Under the pieces are notes generated by a model that worked only from the letters and a program-made list of their open reading frames with translations, was not told the origin of the DNA and made no database searches. A stretch of 64,000 bases of DNA from Solirubrobacterales bacterium (GTDB lineage Bacteria > Actinomycetota > Thermoleophilia > Solirubrobacterales > 70-9). The stretch covers positions 248,001-312,000 of the forward strand of contig JADJRQ010000001.1 in NCBI GenBank assembly GCA_016712175.1. The letters are read 5' to 3'. Of the stretch, positions 56,265-64,000 are shown piece by piece. Numbering within the stretch: the first letter of the stretch is position 1; every line of letters begins with the position of its first letter. A program made the translations under genes and the position numbers.

Positions 56265-57520
56265 ATGGCTTCCGACGACGAACAGCGCCCATCCGACCGC
56301 CCTGAGTACACGGTCCACCGGTCCCGAAAGGGCCTCTTTTCGCGCTTCCGCAAGCCAGATCTCGACAAGCTGAGAGAGAAGTCCCGGGGCAAGGGCGGCG
56401 GCCCTGCGCCGCGCCGCGAGCGTAAGCCGGAGCTGCCGTACGAAGTCCATCGCGGCGGCCGGCCCGCAATGCCGCGCTTCGACGACCGTCCCGACCCCGC
56501 CATCAGGGGCCACGGAAGAAACGACGCTGGCTGCGCTGGGTCCTGTTCGCGATCATCGGCTGGATCCTCCTGAGCTTCCTTTCGTTCTCGATCTCGGCGC
56601 AGATCCAGTCGATGAAGCTGGATGGCGATGCCAAAGACGCCCTCCAGGGCAACCCCTGGCTCCTGACCAGTGCCCAGAACATCCTGATCCTCGGAACCGA
56701 CAGTCGCAGCCCGGACACGCTCGAACCCGGGGCGGCGCAGGAACAGCGCTGCTACGACCAGCAGGCCACGGGCAAAGCGCCGAGCAACGGTTGCGCCGGC
56801 GCCCGCGCCGACACGGTCATGGTCGTCCGGGCCGGCGGCGGAAAGTTCAAAAAGCTTTCGATTCCTCGCGACAGCTACGCCGAGATTCCCGGCCACGGCT
56901 CGGAGAAGATCAACGGTGCCTACTCCTACGGTGGGGCCGCGCTGATGATCGACACGGTCTCGAATTTCCTCGATATCCCGATCGACCACGTCGTGATCAT
57001 GAACTTCACCGGGTTCGAAGACTTCATCAACGCGATCGGCGGGGTCAAGGTCAACGTTCCGCAGAGACTCTGCGCCAACATCTCGGGCGGCAAGAAGAAC
57101 GGCGGCATCACGATCCGACTGAAGAAGGGCGACAACACGCTCAACGGCCAGGACGCACTGGCGTACTCGAGGACCCGTGAGGATTCGGTCGGCGACCCCA
57201 ACTGCCAGCTGCCCGCCGGCTACAGCGACCTCAACCGGGCGGCCGCCCAACAGGCCGTCATGTCCGGAATCAAGAACCGCTTGACTTCCCCCCTCCGTCT
57301 CCCCTACAACTTCATCAAGGGACCGATCATCGGCTGGACCGCCCCCAAGGCCTTCGTCTCCGACATCGGCTTCCTCGGTATGCCCCAGCTGGCCCTCTCC
57401 TCGATCTTTGCCGGAGACTCGAAGCCAGACGTGCTGATCCCCTCCGGTCCCGGCCCGGGCGGAAGCCTCGAGATCCCGGATTCCGAGCGTCGGCGCGCAG
57501 CCAGGGCCCTTCAGGACTAG
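56265..57520 (+). CDS. LytR-CpsA-Psr (LCP) family cell-wall glycopolymer ligase (one frameshift)
   Basis: The ATG at 56265 begins MASDDEQRPSDRPEYTVHRS, a basic cytoplasmic tail. Near 56505 an indel must move the frame to RWLRWVLFAIIGWILLSFLS, the single membrane helix. After that comes the LCP domain: NILILGTDSRSPDT, GARADTVMVVRAG, KLSIPRDSYAEIPG, KINGAYSYGG, VVIMNFTGFEDFINAIGGV, and the Arg-rich AYSRTREDSV. Such enzymes attach polymers to peptidoglycan at the outer face. Length about 417 residues. Its stop overlaps the VapC stop from the other strand by 4 nt. Confidence 0.9.
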
Positions 57521-57921
57521 GCGGGGGCGATCAAGTCGATGCCCAAGGCGGTGGCGGCTTCTGCCTGACGTGCGTCGAACGTGAGGTAGCGGAAAGGCGG
57601 AGGCAATTCGCGAAGTGCGGCCAGATGAATCGCATCGAGAGTCCTCAGGCCGAAACCCCGACCGATCTGGATCGAGTTCACAAGACACTCGCCGTCGACC
57701 GGAATCAGGTCGAAAAACTCAAGATCCCGGCTCAGCCGCGCGTCGGCGCTGACGAGATCATCTGAAGACAGGAGGGCCCGCGCGAGGGCGATCGCGGTTT
57801 CCGGAGCGAGCAAGGCCGATCCGCACCAATGCGAATCCCGCTCCATCTCGTCTGCCATCCACTCGGAATGCTCCTCTTCCCTGTATCGCTTGACCAATGC
57901 GGATGAATCAAATGCGATCAT
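57517..57921 (-). CDS. vapC: PIN-domain toxin (VapC-like)
   Basis: 134 residues. The PIN-domain acidic residues are visible: FDSSALVKRY with Asp4, EEEHSEW, LDAIHLAALREL, and TFDARQAEAA with late Asp. Such ribonucleases cut tRNA or rRNA until bound by the antitoxin. Its start overlaps the vapB stop (TGATG), fixing the pair as an operon. Confidence 0.9.
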   Translation of the reverse strand: MIAFDSSALVKRYREEEHSEWMADEMERDSHWCGSALLAPETAIALARALLSSDDLVSADARLSRDLEFFDLIPVDGECLVNSIQIGRGFGLRTLDAIHLAALRELPPPFRYLTFDARQAEAATALGIDLIAPA

Positions 57922-58205
57922 CAGATCCGATCAGCCCGGATTTCGTCCAGAATTTCCTTACTCGGCCTACCGCCCTTGATCCGGGGCGGCGGAGGTGGAG
58001 GACTTTCGCCGCGTCGCCGGGCCGGGATCACCCGCCCGGATGCGATCAGATCCTCCATCGTCTCTTCTTCATCCTGCTGCTTCAGAGGGACGAGCATCGC
58101 TTTCGGCTCACCGTCGACCGTGACAATTACGGACTCACCATTCGCAGCACTCTTGACCTGATTGCTCAGGTCCTGGCGCAGTTCCCTGATTCCGATCCGG
58201 TTCAT
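57921..58205 (-). CDS. vapB: Phd/YefM-type antitoxin of the VapBC-like pair
   Basis: 94 residues. The DNA-binding N-terminus reads MNRIGIRELRQDLSNQVKSA, the Phd/YefM pattern, with VTVDGEPKAMLVP for dimerisation. The C-terminal part (RRRGESPPPPPPRIKGGRPS) should bind the toxin. Translated ahead of vapC with one base shared at the stop/start. The ATG is 8 bp from a palindromic operator. Confidence 0.88.
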   Translation of the reverse strand: MNRIGIRELRQDLSNQVKSAANGESVIVTVDGEPKAMLVPLKQQDEEETMEDLIASGRVIPARRRGESPPPPPPRIKGGRPSKEILDEIRADRI

Positions 58206-58212
58206 GCCTTAA

Positions 58213-58229
58213 GTGTACACCGTGTACAC
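58213..58229 (-). promoter_or_regulatory. Palindromic operator for the toxin-antitoxin operon
   Basis: GTGTACAC at 58213-58220 and at 58222-58229 are separated by one C. Each half is itself a palindrome, so the 17 bp can be read as an inverted or direct repeat. It lies at the ribosome-site/promoter edge of vapB and is the likely antitoxin-binding site (inference). Confidence 0.7.
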
Positions 58230-58245
58230 ATGGATTCAAGCGGTT

Positions 58246-59737
58246 CTACCGCTTCTTCTCGGCCTTGATCTTTGCCTTGGCCCGCTTCTCGAGCGTGCCG
58301 AGGTCGTCGCGCAGGGTGTCCATGATCATGTCGAGATCGGGGGCCAGTTCGCGGTCGCCGACGATGCCGAAGTCGAGGTGGTCGAGGTAGCTGAGGACCG
58401 TGATGTTGAGGCCCACACCGTCAGTGACCACCGAAATCGGGAAGTTGGCCTCGAGCTTCGCCCCGGCCACGTAAAGCGGGATCGGTGGACCGGGAACATT
58501 CGAGATCGTCACGTTGAAGTGCGGGCGAAACCGGGGGTTGGCTCCGACCGAAGTGATCGCCCGCGCCGCCCGGGCGAAGACCGCCGGAGGGATGAAGTTG
58601 TTGGCATCGGTCATCAGGTTGGCCGGGAGTGCTCCGTGCTGATCCTTGGCCAGGGACATCTCGACGTGCGAGCGCAGCAGCCTTTCGACCGGGTCGGGCT
58701 CGTCGGTGGGAATCGGGACGACCATCATCGAGATCCGGTTGCCGTAGGTGCCGATCTGCTCCTCGGTCCGGACCGAGATCGGGATCATCGCGATCAGCGG
58801 TTCGTCGGGCAGGTCGTTGTGCGCGATCAGGAACTCGCGGAGCGCCGCAGCCGATAGAGCCACGACGACGTCATTGACCGACACCGAATAGGCGTTCTTG
58901 ATCATCTTCACGGTGTCGAGTGAGAGTGACCCGAACGACACGCGCCGGTGGGCCGAGACCGGGCCGTTCAGCATCGTCCTCGGTGCCTTCAGCTTGTCGC
59001 GGTCGATCACCCGGCCGTCACCGTCTGAGGATGCCGCGCGGCGGGCCCGGTCGGAGATCCGCCCGATCGTGCTCACTCCGGGCAGCGCCTGCAGGGTCGG
59101 CACATCGGCGATGTTCGGCAGGATGTACGGGATGCTTGCGACGGCCTTCGCGACCCTGCGCGGTGTGCCAAATACGCCTCGTCCGAACATTTCGAGAGAG
59201 GTCGGAAGCTTTTCGTAGTCGCCCTCGGGCTCGGCCGGCGGGATGTCGCGGCCTTCGGGCGCGAGGTCAAAGAGGGTGCCCATGATCTCGGCCCCGGAGA
59301 CTCCGTCGACGACCGCGTGGTGGATCTTGCTGAAGACGGCGACCCGACCCTTCTTCAGTCCCTGAATCAAATAGAACTCCCAGAGGGGGCGGGAGCGGTC
59401 CAGGGGGCGCGAGACGATGCGCTCGACCTGGGCGGCCAGCTGGACGTCGTCACCCGGCGCGGGCAGTGCCAGTTCACGCACGTGGAATTCGATGTCGAAG
59501 TCGGGATCCTCGACCCACCACGGATGGTCAACCCCGAACGGCACCTCAGCCAGGCGCCAGCGGAACGGTGGCAGAAGGTGGAGCCGGCTCTCGATCAGGT
59601 TCTGGATGTCAGCCAGTTTCGAGGGTCCCGCCGGGAGCGGTCGAAGGATCGAGTATTGCCAGTCCCGAAATATGACTGTAGTTCCGGGCGTCTTCGATCG
59701 CCAGGAACTGCGCGTCAAAACTGGTCAGCTGTCGTAC
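58246..59737 (-). CDS. WS/DGAT wax-ester synthase / diacylglycerol acyltransferase (one frameshift)
   Basis: The catalytic HHxxxDG motif is KIHHAVVDGVS; further motifs are MIPISVRTEEQIGTYGN and NVTISNVPGPPIPLY. The main frame runs from about 59628 to 58246. The N-terminus lies in another frame: RQLTSFDAQFLAIEDARNYS and HISGLAILDP, so an indel near 59628 joins them. A conventional start codon is not visible before RQLTSFD; a GTA at 59737 is the first codon of the conserved part, so a base-call error is suspected. Such enzymes make storage triacylglycerol or wax esters. It starts just after the FmdB stop. Confidence 0.85.
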
Positions 59738-59750
59738 GAGATGACTGGGT

Positions 59751-60116
59751 TCACTTGCTTGGGGCACTGGCGTCCTTGGTGGAGATGTTCGACTTCTTGT
59801 CGGACGAACTCGACGAAGAGTCGCTCGAGCTCGATGAGGACCCGGATGAACTCGACTGGGAGTCAGACGAGGTTGACGACGAATCGCCGCCGGAGTCCTT
59901 CTTGGCCGAAGCCGCTGCCTGCTTCTGCTTGTTGCCGGTGCGCGTTCCGTAATCGGTGTTGTGGAACCCGGAGCCCTTGAAATGGATCGCCGGCGAGTGC
60001 AGGACACGGCGGGTCGGTGCTCCGCATTCGGGGCACTCGGTAAGGGCGTCTTCGGACATCGGCTGGATCACGTCGACCTCGTGTCCTTTGTCGCAGCGGT
60101 ATTCGTAGATCGGCAT
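59751..60116 (-). CDS. FmdB-family zinc-ribbon protein with Ser-rich tail
   Basis: 121 residues from the ATG at 60116. MPIYEYRCDKGHEVDVIQ, then CPECGAPTRRVLHSPAIHFKG, are the FmdB regulatory zinc ribbon; the first ribbon knuckle carries a single Cys (RCDKGHE). The last 50 residues are a Ser/Asp-rich low-complexity tail. Role is not established. It is divergent from glycyl-tRNA synthetase with 55 bp between them. Confidence 0.85.
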   Translation of the reverse strand: MPIYEYRCDKGHEVDVIQPMSEDALTECPECGAPTRRVLHSPAIHFKGSGFHNTDYGTRTGNKQKQAAASAKKDSGGDSSSTSSDSQSSSSGSSSSSSDSSSSSSDKKSNISTKDASAPSK

Positions 60117-60171
60117 TCGACCTGTGATTATCGCAGCGCGTCGCCGCAAGCGTCCCGATACCTTGTGAATC

Positions 60172-61566
60172 ATGGCTGAAGAACCGGAAGTCGAGAGAAA
60201 TACCGAAGTCACGATGGACGAGATCGTCGCCCTCGCGAAGAGGCGCGGATTCGTCTTTCCGTCATCGGAGATTTACGGCGGGCTCGGCTCGACCTACGAC
60301 TACGGCCACTACGGGGTCCTGCTCAAGAACAACGTGAAGAACGAATGGTGGCGCTCGATGCTGACCGAACGCGACGACATCGTCGCCCTCGATTCGGCGA
60401 TCCTCCAGCACCCCAAGGTGTGGGAGGCATCCGGCCACCTTGACGGCTTCACCGACCCTCTCGTCCAGTGCCTCGGCAAGTGCAAGCGGCGCTGGCGGGA
60501 AGATCACCTGCGCGAGGCGATCGCCGAAGACGGCGGCGACCCGAAAGGCGAAATCCACTGCCCCGAGTGTGGCGGCGAGCTGAGCCCCCCGCGCAACTTC
60601 AATCTGATGTTCCAGACCCACATGGGTCCGGTGGTCGAAGACGGCAACGCGGTTTACCTCCGCCCCGAGACCGCTCAGGGCATCTTCATCAACTTCAAGA
60701 ACGTGCTCAACTTTGCTCGCAAGAAGCCGCCTTTCGGCATCGCCCAGATCGGCAAGTCCTTCCGGAATGAGATCACTCCGGGCAACTTCATCTTCCGGAC
60801 TCGCGAGTTCGAGCAGATGGAAATGGAGTTCTTCGTCCCGCCAGCCGATGCCGGTGAGTGGTACGAGAAGTGGATCGGGATCCGCCGTGACTGGTACCTC
60901 AACCTCGGTATCAGGGAGAGCTTCCTGATGGTCCGGCCCCACGAGGACGACGAGCTATCGCATTACTCGTCGCGCACCTCGGACATCGAGTATCTCTTCC
61001 CGATCGGCTGGTCCGAACTCGAAGGCATCGCCGATCGTGGCGACTTCGACCTGACCCAGCACCAGAACCACTCGGGTGAGAAGCTCGAGTATTTCGACCA
61101 GCAGAGCGGCGAGCGTTACCTGCCGCACGTGATCGAACCGGCCGCCGGTGCCGACCGTGCCGCCCTCGCCTTCCTGGTCGACGCCTACGACACGGAAGAG
61201 GTCGAGGGCCGTGAGCGCACGGTCCTGAAGCTCCACCCCCGCCTCGCCCCGGTCAAGGCTGCCGTGCTGCCACTCTTCAACAAGGAAGGCATGCCGGAAC
61301 AGGCCCAGGCGATCAATAAGGTTCTGCGTGCCGCCGGCATCCAGACCGAATACGACTCGGGCGGATCGATCGGCAAGCGTTACCGCCGCCAGGACGAGAT
61401 CGGAACCCCCTGGGGAATCACGGTCGACTTCGACACCAAGGACGACGGCATGGTCACCCTGCGAGACCGTGATTCACTCGAACAGAACCGCGTGCCCATA
61501 GAAGGCCTGCCGGAACTGTTGGCTGGCAAACTGATCGAACCCTGGAAGTCCCCCAAGACCGGCTGA
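60172..61566 (+). CDS. glyS: Glycyl-tRNA synthetase (alpha2 type)
   Basis: Class II synthetase, 464 residues, the archaeal/eukaryotic-like homodimeric type used by actinobacteria. Motifs: GFVFPSSEIYGGLGSTYDYG at the N-terminus, zinc-binding-like IHCPECGGELSPPRNFNLMF, motif 2 QIGKSFRNEITPGNFIFRTREF, and the anticodon-binding C-terminal domain (RLAPVKAAVLPLF, TPWGITVDFD). The ATG at 60172 is chosen because it opens directly into MAEEPEVERNTEV. Confidence 0.95.
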   Translation: MAEEPEVERNTEVTMDEIVALAKRRGFVFPSSEIYGGLGSTYDYGHYGVLLKNNVKNEWWRSMLTERDDIVALDSAILQHPKVWEASGHLDGFTDPLVQCLGKCKRRWREDHLREAIAEDGGDPKGEIHCPECGGELSPPRNFNLMFQTHMGPVVEDGNAVYLRPETAQGIFINFKNVLNFARKKPPFGIAQIGKSFRNEITPGNFIFRTREFEQMEMEFFVPPADAGEWYEKWIGIRRDWYLNLGIRESFLMVRPHEDDELSHYSSRTSDIEYLFPIGWSELEGIADRGDFDLTQHQNHSGEKLEYFDQQSGERYLPHVIEPAAGADRAALAFLVDAYDTEEVEGRERTVLKLHPRLAPVKAAVLPLFNKEGMPEQAQAINKVLRAAGIQTEYDSGGSIGKRYRRQDEIGTPWGITVDFDTKDDGMVTLRDRDSLEQNRVPIEGLPELLAGKLIEPWKSPKTG

Positions 61567-61621
61567 GCGGCCGTGATGTTTGGAATCGACTTCCGCTCGG
61601 ACGGGGGTGCGATAGTCATGG

Positions 61622-62755
61622 TTGCCCTTGTCGCCGACTGATACCCACAGACTGCCGCGTAAACGGGACCGGGCGCTGGCTACGGCCCGAGGGCGACTGG
61701 CCGCCCTGCGCTTCGCGTCGCTTCGGATCCTCCAGATCTGTGTCGGCGCCGGACTCGCCTGGCTGGTGGCGACCAAACTCCTCGGCCACTCCGACCCCTT
61801 TTTCGCGCCGATCGCCGTGGTCCTCGTACTCGGACTGGCAATCGAGCGCCGGGGCCACCGGGCCGTCGAGGTAGCCGCGGGGGTCGCGCTCGGGATCGCG
61901 ATCGCCGACTTGATCGTCCAGGTCACCGGTACCGGCTCCTGGCAGCTCGTGCTGGTCGTCGGACTGGCAATCTCGGCGGCAGTACTGACCGGGGGCGGCA
62001 CGATGCTGGTCAACCAGGCTGCGGTATCGGCGGTGCTGGTGGCGACCCTGCCGGCGCCCGACTTCGCCCATTCGCTCGAGCGGTTCATCGACGCCCTGAT
62101 CGGCGGTGGTATCGCCCTCGGCATCAACACGATCACTCCCGTCAATCCGATCCGGCTCGTCCAGCGTCACCTCGAGCCGCTGTTGGCCCGTCTTTCCGGC
62201 ACCCTCGTCGACATCGCCGATGCTCTCCAGAACGGTAGCCGGGAGGAAATGGCCGCCGCGCTCGAACGAGCCCGCTCGCTTGACCCAGCAGTCCGGGAGA
62301 TGCAGATTGCGATCGAGGCCGCTCAGGAGACGATCTCCATGACCCCGATCAGATGGAGCTCTCAAGGACGGCTCGACCTCTTCGCAACCGCTTCGGAACC
62401 GATCGACCTGGCAATTCGAAACACCCGGGTCCTGGCACGAGCCTCGGTCCGGGCGATCGACCTCGATGAGTATGTACCGCCGATGGCGGTCGATTCGATC
62501 CGGGACCTCGCCACCGCGGTCCGTTCACTCGATCAACACCTTTCGGGCGCTCCGGCACGCTCGGACACCCTGAAAGCCGCGCTGCACGCCGCGGCCCGGG
62601 CCAGCGCATCCCTGGAGGAGACTTCAAACCTGTCGGTGAGCGTGATCGTGGGCCAGGTCCGCTCGACCGCGACCGACCTGCTGCTCGGTCTCGGACTCGA
62701 CCCGGACGAAGCGGTCGAGGAAGTCAGGACCGCCCGAAGGCAACTGGACATTTGA
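61622..62755 (+). CDS. FUSC-family membrane protein
   Basis: 377 residues from a TTG at 61622. Six hydrophobic segments lie in the first 170 residues (LQICVGAGLAWLVATKLLG, IAVVLVLGLAIERRG, ALGIAIADLIVQV), with RFIDALIGGGIALGIN, the Arg/Gly motif of FUSC (fusaric-acid-resistance-like) proteins. The second half is cytoplasmic and helical. Likely an exporter of aromatic acids or related anions; the substrate is unknown. It is 55 bp after glyS and may be on the same transcript. Confidence 0.85.
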   Translation: MPLSPTDTHRLPRKRDRALATARGRLAALRFASLRILQICVGAGLAWLVATKLLGHSDPFFAPIAVVLVLGLAIERRGHRAVEVAAGVALGIAIADLIVQVTGTGSWQLVLVVGLAISAAVLTGGGTMLVNQAAVSAVLVATLPAPDFAHSLERFIDALIGGGIALGINTITPVNPIRLVQRHLEPLLARLSGTLVDIADALQNGSREEMAAALERARSLDPAVREMQIAIEAAQETISMTPIRWSSQGRLDLFATASEPIDLAIRNTRVLARASVRAIDLDEYVPPMAVDSIRDLATAVRSLDQHLSGAPARSDTLKAALHAAARASASLEETSNLSVSVIVGQVRSTATDLLLGLGLDPDEAVEEVRTARRQLDI

Positions 62756-62773
62756 ACTCCGGATGCGGCCGGG

Positions 62774-63385
62774 TTATCTGAAGGCAGTCAGGACCGGGCC
62801 GGCCGAAATCCCGGCTCTGGTTTTGGCGAATACCCGGAAGGCGTGCCTGACGAGGCCGTCTGGACCGCCGGCATAGTCAGGCGGATAGAGGTATATGCCG
62901 GAGACTTCCCCGTCCGGATGGCCGGCCCTGACCAGGTCGCCAACCCGCTCGTAGAGCTCACGGCGGTCGACTCCGTAAGGGAATTCGAGCCAGTAGCGCT
63001 GTGTGAATTCATCTTCATTCACCCATTTGCCGATGCCGGGCTCATGCGGACCGAGCTCGCTGGCTGAACGCTCTTCCCCACCGGTCAAGTTGCGATAGAG
63101 ACTGTCGAGGACCGAATCGACCGCATCCGCATCCCGGGCCTGCAGGTAGGTGAAGTGACCGTTCAGCTTGGCTTCAAACTGGAGCGTGGCACGCAGAGCC
63201 GAAAGCTCCGCATACATGGGCTCATCTTCAAGCCGGGGATCGAAGGAATCTGTGAACCAACGGAGCCGGGCCATTGCAAACGGGTACTCGTTGTAAGGCG
63301 AGTTCTTGAACGTGTGGGAAATGCCGACGTACGAGAACGACGGTATGTCCGCCCTGAGTAAATCCCGGTTGAGAGTCACATCCAT
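62774..63385 (-). CDS. Soluble protein of unknown function (203 aa)
   Basis: 203 residues rich in aromatic and charged residues: MDVTLNRDLLRADIPSFSYV, RWFTDSFDPRLEDEPMYAEL, RYWLEFPYGVDRRELYERVG, GIYLYPPDYAGGPDGLVRH. No signal peptide or membrane span. I do not recognise a family; the alternating alpha/beta pattern could be a small ligand-binding fold. Convergent with the FUSC gene and transcribed with the TetR gene. Confidence 0.65.
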   Translation of the reverse strand: MDVTLNRDLLRADIPSFSYVGISHTFKNSPYNEYPFAMARLRWFTDSFDPRLEDEPMYAELSALRATLQFEAKLNGHFTYLQARDADAVDSVLDSLYRNLTGGEERSASELGPHEPGIGKWVNEDEFTQRYWLEFPYGVDRRELYERVGDLVRAGHPDGEVSGIYLYPPDYAGGPDGLVRHAFRVFAKTRAGISAGPVLTAFR

Positions 63386-63446
63386 GAACCCATCTTAATG
63401 GGAGGAGACCAAAAATGGAAGGGTCGCAGGGAAGGCCCGGTATCGC

Positions 63447-64000
63447 TCAGGGCTTCCACCTCTCGCCGGTGGACGCCCGCTCAAGACCGACCCAGGCGAA
63501 CTCCATGATCATCGCCATGATCTGGGTCCGGGGGATGTCGCGATGTTCGTCCCACCAGTTGGCGATCGAAGTAATCGAACCCACGAGCTGGCGCGAGGTC
63601 GCTTCGACAACCAGGTCGAACTCAACCCCTTCCGGCAGGATCGAAGGCGGCATCTCTTCCGCCATCAGGGCGCCGATCATCGCCGCTACCTCATCGAAGA
63701 GCCGCTCGAATGAGTCGGCGACATCATCACTCGCCCGATTGCGGATCAACATGCGCCAGGCGTCGCGGCGCTCGTCGACGAACTCCAGAAATCCTTCGAG
63801 TCCGGCGATCAGCCGGGTCTCTCCGCCCTCGGGGATCGACATCGCCGCCGAACCCACCCGCTCGAGCAGTTCGTGGACGTAGGTCTCAAGCAACTCGCGG
63901 TAGAGCTCCTGTTTGGAAGAGAAGTGGTCGTAGATCAGGGCCTTGGATACACCGGCCCGGCGGGCCACCTCCTCGAGTGATGTCTGGTGATAGCCGGTGT
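63447..64000 (-). CDS. TetR/AcrR-family regulator, 5' end outside window
   Basis: The HTH is visible at the right edge as TSLEEVARRAGVSKALIYDH, followed by FSSKQELYRELLETYVHELL and a helical ligand domain with WWDEHRDIPRTQIM. The start is beyond base 64000. The target and ligand are unknown; the unknown 203-residue gene (62774) is immediately downstream on the same strand and could be regulated by it. Confidence 0.9.
   Translation of the reverse strand, partial: TGYHQTSLEEVARRAGVSKALIYDHFSSKQELYRELLETYVHELLERVGSAAMSIPEGGETRLIAGLEGFLEFVDERRDAWRMLIRNRASDDVADSFERLFDEVAAMIGALMAEEMPPSILPEGVEFDLVVEATSRQLVGSITSIANWWDEHRDIPRTQIMAMIMEFAWVGLERASTGERWKP

Overview
The window is GC-rich, gene-dense bacterial DNA that looks like a deep-branching actinobacterium, most likely Thermoleophilia/Solirubrobacterales. 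The basis is the core gene order, actinobacterial-type tRNA-fMet, secreted proteins with Lys/Arg-rich beta-domains, ABC1 and WS/DGAT families, and a sigma factor fused to a zinc-finger/membrane tail. This placement is inference; no 16S gene is present. No CRISPR array, insertion sequence, prophage or rRNA is visible, and no gene-free stretch exceeds about 300 bases.

Layout. 1-3.3 kb: a left-truncated arylsulfatase and a FUSC-like membrane protein. 3.4-10 kb: the most unusual locus, with four YHYH-domain secreted or lipid-anchored proteins, a HupE/UreJ-type membrane protein with an EF-hand-like loop, and a 39-residue single-span peptide. Two of the YHYH genes are bracketed by a nearly perfect 550-bp inverted repeat. 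10-20.4 kb: lipoprotein, tRNA-fMet, SDR, Ppx/GppA phosphatase, SHOCT membrane protein, tRNA-Leu, a membrane-tethered ECF sigma factor, a metal hydrolase, a degenerate rhomboid with a zinc ribbon, class I aldolase and CsrA. 20.4-32.2 kb: a minus-strand core block (polytopic membrane protein, DivIC/FtsB, eno, mazG, PPIase, mfd, enoyl-CoA hydratase, pth, rplY). 32.2-35.5 kb: ABC1 kinase, DUF6159-like membrane protein and a phosphodiesterase, punctuated by three 58-nt hairpin repeats with compensatory base changes; this segment separates rplY from prs-glmU. 38.6-46.3 kb: tRNA-Gln and three tandem secreted CocE/NonD-type hydrolases. 46.3-56.2 kb: a minus-strand block with PucR, a DedA-PAP2 fusion, ispE, rsmA, tatD, metG, an ATP-grasp enzyme, rsmI and a ROK kinase. 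56.3-64 kb: LytR-CpsA-Psr protein, a VapBC-like toxin-antitoxin pair with a palindromic operator, WS/DGAT acyltransferase, FmdB, glycyl-tRNA synthetase, FUSC protein and a right-truncated TetR regulator.

About twenty apparent frameshifts or lost starts occur, several in essential genes (eno, metG, ispE) and some in homopolymers. Sequencing or assembly indels are the likeliest cause, so broken genes are annotated as whole CDSs with the break point stated, not as pseudogenes.

How the genes work together: the two minus-strand housekeeping blocks cover translation quality control (pth, rplY, metG, rsmA, rsmI), precursor supply (prs, glmU, ispE, eno), repair and nucleotide sanitation (mfd, mazG) and envelope/division (divIC, PPIase, DedA-PAP2). 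The accessory insertions between them are mostly secreted or membrane functions.
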